Assembly (NCBI GenBank): GCA_020848695.1
Contig: JADLHT010000006.1
Location: 1 to 51,279, forward strand
Direction of reading: 5' to 3'
Length of the DNA stretch: 51,279 nucleotides
Origin: Saprospiraceae bacterium
GTDB taxonomy: Bacteria > Bacteroidota > Bacteroidia > Chitinophagales > Saprospiraceae
Shown: positions 46,753 to 51,279 of the stretch, piece after piece
Layout: each line of letters begins with the position of its first letter
Position numbering within the stretch: the first letter of the stretch is position 1
Position numbers and translations under genes: made by a program
The notes under the pieces: generated by a model
Databases searched by the model: none
Told to the model about the DNA's origin: nothing
What the model saw: only the letters and a program-made list of their open reading frames with translations

Positions 46753-47370
46753 CTAGTGAATGATAAAACTAATTATTCCAGCTGCAATTATGGTCCAGCC
46801 AGTTAGTATACCCGCCCTGTGTTCCCACTTATGAGAATCCATTTTTTGAAATCCAATCCACAAAAAATTAACCCATAACACCATAGATAAAATTGAACAT
46901 AAGGTATATAATAATCCAATGAATATCAAGTTTTGCCATCCATAACGGGAAGCATCAAAGAAAAATGCAGTTATCTCAAGACAAGGTGACAATATCATAA
47001 ACATCATCATAGACAATATCAATTGTTTCTTTCTGATTGGCGGCTGTGTTAATTCGTCGTCAACATGAAAATGATGGTGAGTATGATGTCTCCACAAAAA
47101 ATACAATCCAAATAAAATAAGTATTGCAGGACTGAGCCAATAAAAAATTTCAGCAAACAATTCGTTTAGTCCAAGCCCGACTAATCCCAATACCAATCCA
47201 ATAATTAATGTACTAAACACATGAGCACAGGATAAATAAAAACTAGTCCATAAAGTCTCCTTCTTAGACCATTGATACGTTTTTGAAATACTTAACAAAG
47301 GAATCCAATGACTTGGAATTAGTGCATGCAATAGGCTAACTACTAAAGTTGCAATCGTTAAATGTATCAT
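46753..47370 (-). CDS. NicO/UreH-like metal transporter membrane protein
   Basis: 205 aa with about six helices. Two intramembrane motifs, LLHALIPSHWIPLL (His15, His21) and SCAHVFSTLIIGLVLGLVG (His50), resemble the H-x-x-x-x-x-H and H-x-x-S patterns of the NicO/RcnA and UreH-like families. A loop rich in histidine (RHHTHHHFHVDD, 94-105) is like the His loop of RcnA. This suggests transport of nickel, cobalt or another divalent metal. The direction (uptake or efflux) cannot be told. Located between lhgO (same operon) and divergent metH, a cobalamin enzyme. Confidence 0.7.
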   Translation of the reverse strand: MIHLTIATLVVSLLHALIPSHWIPLLSISKTYQWSKKETLWTSFYLSCAHVFSTLIIGLVLGLVGLGLNELFAEIFYWLSPAILILFGLYFLWRHHTHHHFHVDDELTQPPIRKKQLILSMMMFMILSPCLEITAFFFDASRYGWQNLIFIGLLYTLCSILSMVLWVNFLWIGFQKMDSHKWEHRAGILTGWTIIAAGIISFIIH

Positions 47371-47435
47371 CTAATGCAAAGATTAAAAAATTCCTAATTA
47401 TATCTTATAGTACAAACTAATTAATAAGTTAATTC

Positions 47436-47443
47436 TATTTTTG
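47436..47443 (+). promoter_or_regulatory. -7 element (TATTTTTG) close to the metH start
   Basis: An exact TAnnTTTG match ending 6 nt before the ATG at 47450, which would make a nearly leaderless mRNA. The 79-nt gap to the divergent gene is too short for a cobalamin or SAM riboswitch, and none is seen. Confidence 0.35.
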
Positions 47444-47449
47444 CATCAT

Positions 47450-50400
47450 ATGAATGATCGATGGCAATCTTTAGAACAATTAGCACAAGACAGAATCTTA
47501 ATACTCGACGGTGCAATGGGTACTATGATCCAGAAATATCAATTAACTGAACAAGATTTTAGAGGTACTCGATTCTCGCATTCTACTATCGATCTTAAAG
47601 GAAATAATGAGTTGCTTTCAATTTCCAGACCTGATATAATTACTGAAATTCACAAGCATTATCTTGAAGCCGGTTCTGATATAATTGAAACCAATACTTT
47701 CTCGGCAAATAGAATTTCTCAATCGGATTATCATCTGGAAGATTATTGTTATGAACTAAATCTAATCAGTGCCCAACTTGCAAAGAACACAGTTTTAGAA
47801 TTTGAAAAAAATAATCAAGAAACAAAACGTTTTGTTGCCGGAGCCCTTGGTCCTACCAATAGAACTGCAAGTCTATCACCAGATGTTAATCGACCTGAAT
47901 TCAGATCCGTTACCTTTGACGAACTTCGGATCGCATACATTGAGCAAATAAAAGGATTAATAGATGGTGGCTGTGATATACTTCTTGTTGAAACTATATT
48001 TGATACATTAAATGCAAAAGCAGCACTATTTGCAATCGAAGAAGTTTTTGAAGAAAAAAATTTGAGACTGCCAATTATGGTATCCGGAACGATAACTGAT
48101 GCAAGTGGTCGTACCTTAAGCGGTCAAACTTTAGAAGCATTTTATGTCTCTATATCTCATGTACCACTTTTTTCTATTGGATTAAATTGTGCTCTGGGAG
48201 CTAAAGAAATGTTGCCTTACCTCCAGAGTCTGAACAAAATTGCAGAGTGTAGAATCAGCGCTTATCCCAATGCCGGATTACCTAACGAACTCGGAGAATA
48301 CGATCAGTCTCCGGAAGAAATGAAGGATTTAATACGTCAATTTGCAAATTCTTCATACGTTAATATAGTCGGTGGATGTTGTGGAACGACTCCAGAGCAT
48401 ATTCGTTTGATGAATGACGCGGTTAAAGGAATTTCACCTCGACAATCAGTATCGCTTAATCCGAATTCAAAATTTTCGGGATTGGAAGTACTTGAAATGA
48501 GACCAGAATTAAATTTTATTAATATTGGTGAAAGAACAAACGTAACTGGATCAAAAGCATTTGCTAAACTTATATTAAACAATAAGATGGCTGAAGCCAT
48601 ACAGGTAGCTCAGCAACAAGTGGATGCAGGAGCCCAAATTATTGATATCAACATGGATGAGGCTTTGCTAGATGGTTCCAAGGCAATGAAAGAATTTTTG
48701 AACTATATAAGTTCAGAACCAGAAATTGTCAAAGTTCCGGTTATGATCGACTCCTCTAAATGGGAAGTAATAGAAAACGGATTAAAATGTCTTCAGGGCA
48801 AATCAATTGTAAACTCAATTTCATTAAAAGAAGGTGAAAACCTATTTATAGAACAAGCTAAAAAAATCAAAAGATATGGCGCAGCAACAGTAGTTATGGC
48901 TTTCGATGAACAGGGTCAAGCTGATACTATTCGTAGAAAAGTTGAAATCTGTGAAAGAGCTTATCACATACTTATTAACAAAGTAGGTTTTAAGCCACAA
49001 GACATTATCTTTGATCCAAACATTTTTGCAGTTGCTACCGGAATAGAAGAACATAACAATTATGCAATCAACTATATCGAAGCCTGTAAGGAAATAAAAC
49101 AAAAGTGCCCGGGTTCTAAAATAAGCGGTGGCGTAAGCAATTTGTCATTTTCCTTTAGAGGAAATGAGCTTGTCAGACAAGCCATGCATAGCTCTTTCTT
49201 ATACCATGCTATTAAAGCAGGAATGGATATGGGAATAGTTAATGCAGGAATGATTGATGTTTATTCTGAAATACCAAAAGAATTACTTGATCTTGTTGAA
49301 GATGTATTGTTTAACAGAAGAAATGACGCTACTGAAAGACTAACGATTTTTGCTGAATCAGTTAAATCTAAACCCAATTCCGATACAAAGATTATTGATG
49401 AATGGAGAAAAAATAATGTAACGGAACGATTAAGCTATTCTTTAGTAAAAGGAATCACGGAATTCATCATTGAAGACGTGGAAGAAGCAAGGATAGAATT
49501 ACAATCTCCAATTAAAGTTATTGAAGGTCCATTAATGGATGGAATGAATATTGTAGGTGACTTATTTGGTTCAGGAAAAATGTTTTTACCTCAGGTAGTT
49601 AAAAGTGCCAGAGTAATGAAGCAAGCTGTTGCCTATCTACTTCCATTTATGGAATCAGAGAAAAATGAAAAATCAATTTCCAAAGGAAAAATCTTATTAG
49701 CAACTGTTAAAGGAGATGTTCATGATATTGGTAAGAACATTGTTGGTGTGGTGTTATCCTGTAACAATTATGAAATTCACGATCTTGGGGTTATGGTAAG
49801 TTGCGAAAAGATTCTATCTAAAGCTAGGGAAATTAATGCAGACATTATCGGATTGAGCGGACTAATTACCCCATCATTGGATGAAATGGTAAACATTTCT
49901 TTGGAAATGAAAAAAAACAAATTTCAAACTCCTCTTCTTATCGGAGGTGCTACAACTTCGAAAATCCATACTGCACTTAAAGTTGAACCTGAATATGATT
50001 CTGCAGTTGTTCACGTATTGGATGCATCTAGAGCTGTATCTGTTGTAGCTAATCTCCTCAATAAAGATACTGTACAAAGAGAAAAATTTATTACTTCGAT
50101 TAAAGACGAATATGAACAGCTTAGAATTCAAAGACTAAATAAAATTTCGACCAAACAAAAAATTAGTTTGGAACAGGCAAGACAAAATAAATTTAAAATT
50201 AATTGGGAAGATTTTAGCCCCCCTTCTCCCAAGATTAAAGGCATCCATCTGTTAGAATTTGATTTAAAAACACTTATTCCCTATATAGACTGGACCCCAT
50301 TCTTCCTTGCATGGGAGCTTTCAGGAAGATTTCCTAAAATTCTACAAGATGAACTTATTGGGAAAGAAGCTACCCAACTTTATAATGATGCACAAAAAAT

Positions 50401-51124
50401 GCTTGATTTAATTATTACCCATAAATCTATTCAGGCTAAAGCAGTATATGGAATTTTCCCAGCCAACTCTAATGATCAAGATGATCTTGTTATTTACAAC
50501 GAAGATGGAACCATCAAAATGCAACTACATCATTTAAGACAACAGGTTAAGAAGGCTGAAGGACAGGCTAATTTTTGTCTCAGTGATTTCATTGCACCCA
50601 AGGACTCCGGTATCGTTGATTTTATTGGTGCTTTTGCAGTCTGTTCAGGTTTTGGAGTTGATCAAATGGTTGAAAATTTTGAAAGCCAGCACGACGATTA
50701 TCAGGCAATTCTTGTTAAAGCGTTGGCAGATCGACTTGCTGAGGCTGCTGCAGAATATTTGCACCAACATATTAGAACGAAAATTTGGGCATACTCCGAA
50801 AATGAAGATTTAAATAATGATGAATTAATTGCAGAAAAGTATAGCGGAATTCGACCTGCGCCTGGATATCCTGCCTGTCCGGATCATACTGAAAAAGATT
50901 CGCTTTGGAAATTACTCAATGTTGAAGATAATATTGGATTGAAATTAACTGAAAATAAAGCTATGTATCCTACAGCTGCTGTTAGTGGTTGGTATTTAGC
51001 TCATCCTCAATCAAAGTATTTTACAATTTCAGAAATTGAAGAAGATCAACTCTTAGATTATTCCATTAGAAAAAATTGGGATTCGAAGACCTGTAAAAAA
51101 TGGTTAGGTCATTTGCTAAAATGA
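47450..51124 (+). CDS. metH: Cobalamin-dependent methionine synthase
   Basis: 1224 aa, full length for MetH; start ATG 47450 ([10 protein letters not shown]), a TTG three codons earlier is unlikely. Domains in order: homocysteine-binding barrel with Zn ligands Cys247 (NCALG) and Cys310-Cys311 ([10 protein letters not shown]); pterin-binding barrel ([18 protein letters not shown]); cobalamin cap and binding domain with DVHDIGKN, where His758 is the cobalt ligand equivalent to His759 of E. coli; and the reactivation domain ([20 protein letters not shown] ending in [12 protein letters not shown]). Transfers a methyl group from methyltetrahydrofolate to homocysteine. No upstream riboswitch. Confidence 0.97.
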   Translation: MNDRWQSLEQLAQDRILILDGAMGTMIQKYQLTEQDFRGTRFSHSTIDLKGNNELLSISRPDIITEIHKHYLEAGSDIIETNTFSANRISQSDYHLEDYCYELNLISAQLAKNTVLEFEKNNQETKRFVAGALGPTNRTASLSPDVNRPEFRSVTFDELRIAYIEQIKGLIDGGCDILLVETIFDTLNAKAALFAIEEVFEEKNLRLPIMVSGTITDASGRTLSGQTLEAFYVSISHVPLFSIGLNCALGAKEMLPYLQSLNKIAECRISAYPNAGLPNELGEYDQSPEEMKDLIRQFANSSYVNIVGGCCGTTPEHIRLMNDAVKGISPRQSVSLNPNSKFSGLEVLEMRPELNFINIGERTNVTGSKAFAKLILNNKMAEAIQVAQQQVDAGAQIIDINMDEALLDGSKAMKEFLNYISSEPEIVKVPVMIDSSKWEVIENGLKCLQGKSIVNSISLKEGENLFIEQAKKIKRYGAATVVMAFDEQGQADTIRRKVEICERAYHILINKVGFKPQDIIFDPNIFAVATGIEEHNNYAINYIEACKEIKQKCPGSKISGGVSNLSFSFRGNELVRQAMHSSFLYHAIKAGMDMGIVNAGMIDVYSEIPKELLDLVEDVLFNRRNDATERLTIFAESVKSKPNSDTKIIDEWRKNNVTERLSYSLVKGITEFIIEDVEEARIELQSPIKVIEGPLMDGMNIVGDLFGSGKMFLPQVVKSARVMKQAVAYLLPFMESEKNEKSISKGKILLATVKGDVHDIGKNIVGVVLSCNNYEIHDLGVMVSCEKILSKAREINADIIGLSGLITPSLDEMVNISLEMKKNKFQTPLLIGGATTSKIHTALKVEPEYDSAVVHVLDASRAVSVVANLLNKDTVQREKFITSIKDEYEQLRIQRLNKISTKQKISLEQARQNKFKINWEDFSPPSPKIKGIHLLEFDLKTLIPYIDWTPFFLAWELSGRFPKILQDELIGKEATQLYNDAQKMLDLIITHKSIQAKAVYGIFPANSNDQDDLVIYNEDGTIKMQLHHLRQQVKKAEGQANFCLSDFIAPKDSGIVDFIGAFAVCSGFGVDQMVENFESQHDDYQAILVKALADRLAEAAAEYLHQHIRTKIWAYSENEDLNNDELIAEKYSGIRPAPGYPACPDHTEKDSLWKLLNVEDNIGLKLTENKAMYPTAAVSGWYLAHPQSKYFTISEIEEDQLLDYSIRKNWDSKTCKKWLGHLLK

Positions 51125-51219
51125 CACTTTTTTACAATTTCAACCATTGATTAGGCTCATTCGGTAAATACCTAAGCTTCTGATTATCAAAAATATATTA
51201 TAAAAAAAGTTAATAAAAA

Positions 51220-51257
51220 AACCCTGAAATCCGTACTTTTTACGTAATTTCAGGGTT
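51220..51257 (-). terminator. Intrinsic terminator reading leftward (possibly two-way)
   Basis: Arms AACCCTGAAAT (51220-51230) and ATTTCAGGGTT (51247-51257) are perfect over 11 bp with an inner GTA/TAC pairing. On the minus strand the stem is followed by a run of U (rc of 51211-51219); on the plus strand the run is weak. It probably ends a minus-strand gene lying to the right of the window and may also stop metH. Confidence 0.75.
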
Positions 51258-51279
51258 AGAAAATTATTTTATAATATGA

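Noticed and set aside
47371-47449. Cobalamin or SAM riboswitch before metH
   Set aside because: The gap is only 79 nt and shows no B12-box or SAM-box pattern.
1-51279. CRISPR array, rRNA operon, transposase or prophage genes
   Set aside because: Looked for and not seen: no regularly spaced repeats, no rRNA stretches, no DDE transposase or integrase proteins.

Overview
The window looks like a chromosome segment of a low-GC member of the Bacteroidota, most likely of the Saprospiria/Chitinophagia kind. The evidence is: secreted proteins with C-terminal type IX secretion (T9SS) sorting domains, a VCBS/ASPIC lipoprotein, an HYR-type secreted protein, a YfhO-like membrane protein, fused isobutyryl-CoA mutase, almost no Shine-Dalgarno sequences, and repeated matches to the Bacteroidota promoter core TAnnTTTG a short distance upstream of starts. 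No rRNA, CRISPR array, transposase or phage gene is visible. Coding density is high and intergenic DNA is very AT-rich.

Layout. (a) 1-1662: 5' part of a large secreted protein on the minus strand, with a good promoter. (b) 1959-2306: a ferredoxin. (c) 12068 down to 2316: a tightly packed six-gene minus-strand operon: VCBS/ASPIC lipoprotein, unknown lipoprotein, exosortase, four-helix membrane protein, a small secreted protein that resembles the propeptide of the next gene, and a subtilisin-like protease with a T9SS tail. (d) 13247 down to 12223: a secreted protein ending in an IPTL-CTERM-like exosortase signal plus a small membrane protein, closed by a strong terminator. (e) 13622-13973: tRNA-Ser(UGA) and tRNA-His(GUG). 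(f) 14234-24748: surface polysaccharide genes (methyltransferases, AsnB-type amidotransferase, UDP-glucuronate 4-epimerase, GT4, FkbM and GT2 enzymes, and a decayed epimerase fragment), interrupted by a very AT-rich convergent pair (pentapeptide-repeat membrane protein and a possible DUF6973-like protein). (g) 24961-33671: metabolism (fumarase, M16 peptidase, Tat-exported PLP enzyme, methyltransferase, IcmF), with long inverted repeats between genes. (h) 33860-45586: a second envelope block (beta-helix T9SS protein, flippase, YfhO-like protein, AAA ATPase, second AsnB, methyltransferase, GT4). (i) 45551-51124: L-2-hydroxyglutarate oxidase, NicO-like metal transporter and, divergently, cobalamin-dependent methionine synthase.

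How the genes fit together. Two separate surface-sorting routes coexist: T9SS tails on the subtilase and the beta-helix protein, and an exosortase with a candidate substrate 4.4 kb away. The most unusual part is the exosortase operon, which adds to the sorting enzyme a protease, a stand-alone relative of that protease's propeptide and two lipoproteins. I read it as a candidate protein-sorting and processing system. The polysaccharide blocks contain a plausible uronamide-making pair (AsnB followed directly by UDP-GlcA 4-epimerase). Two B12-dependent enzymes (IcmF, MetH) and a possible cobalt/nickel transporter lie within 21 kb. All functions are read from sequence by eye; no database search was run.
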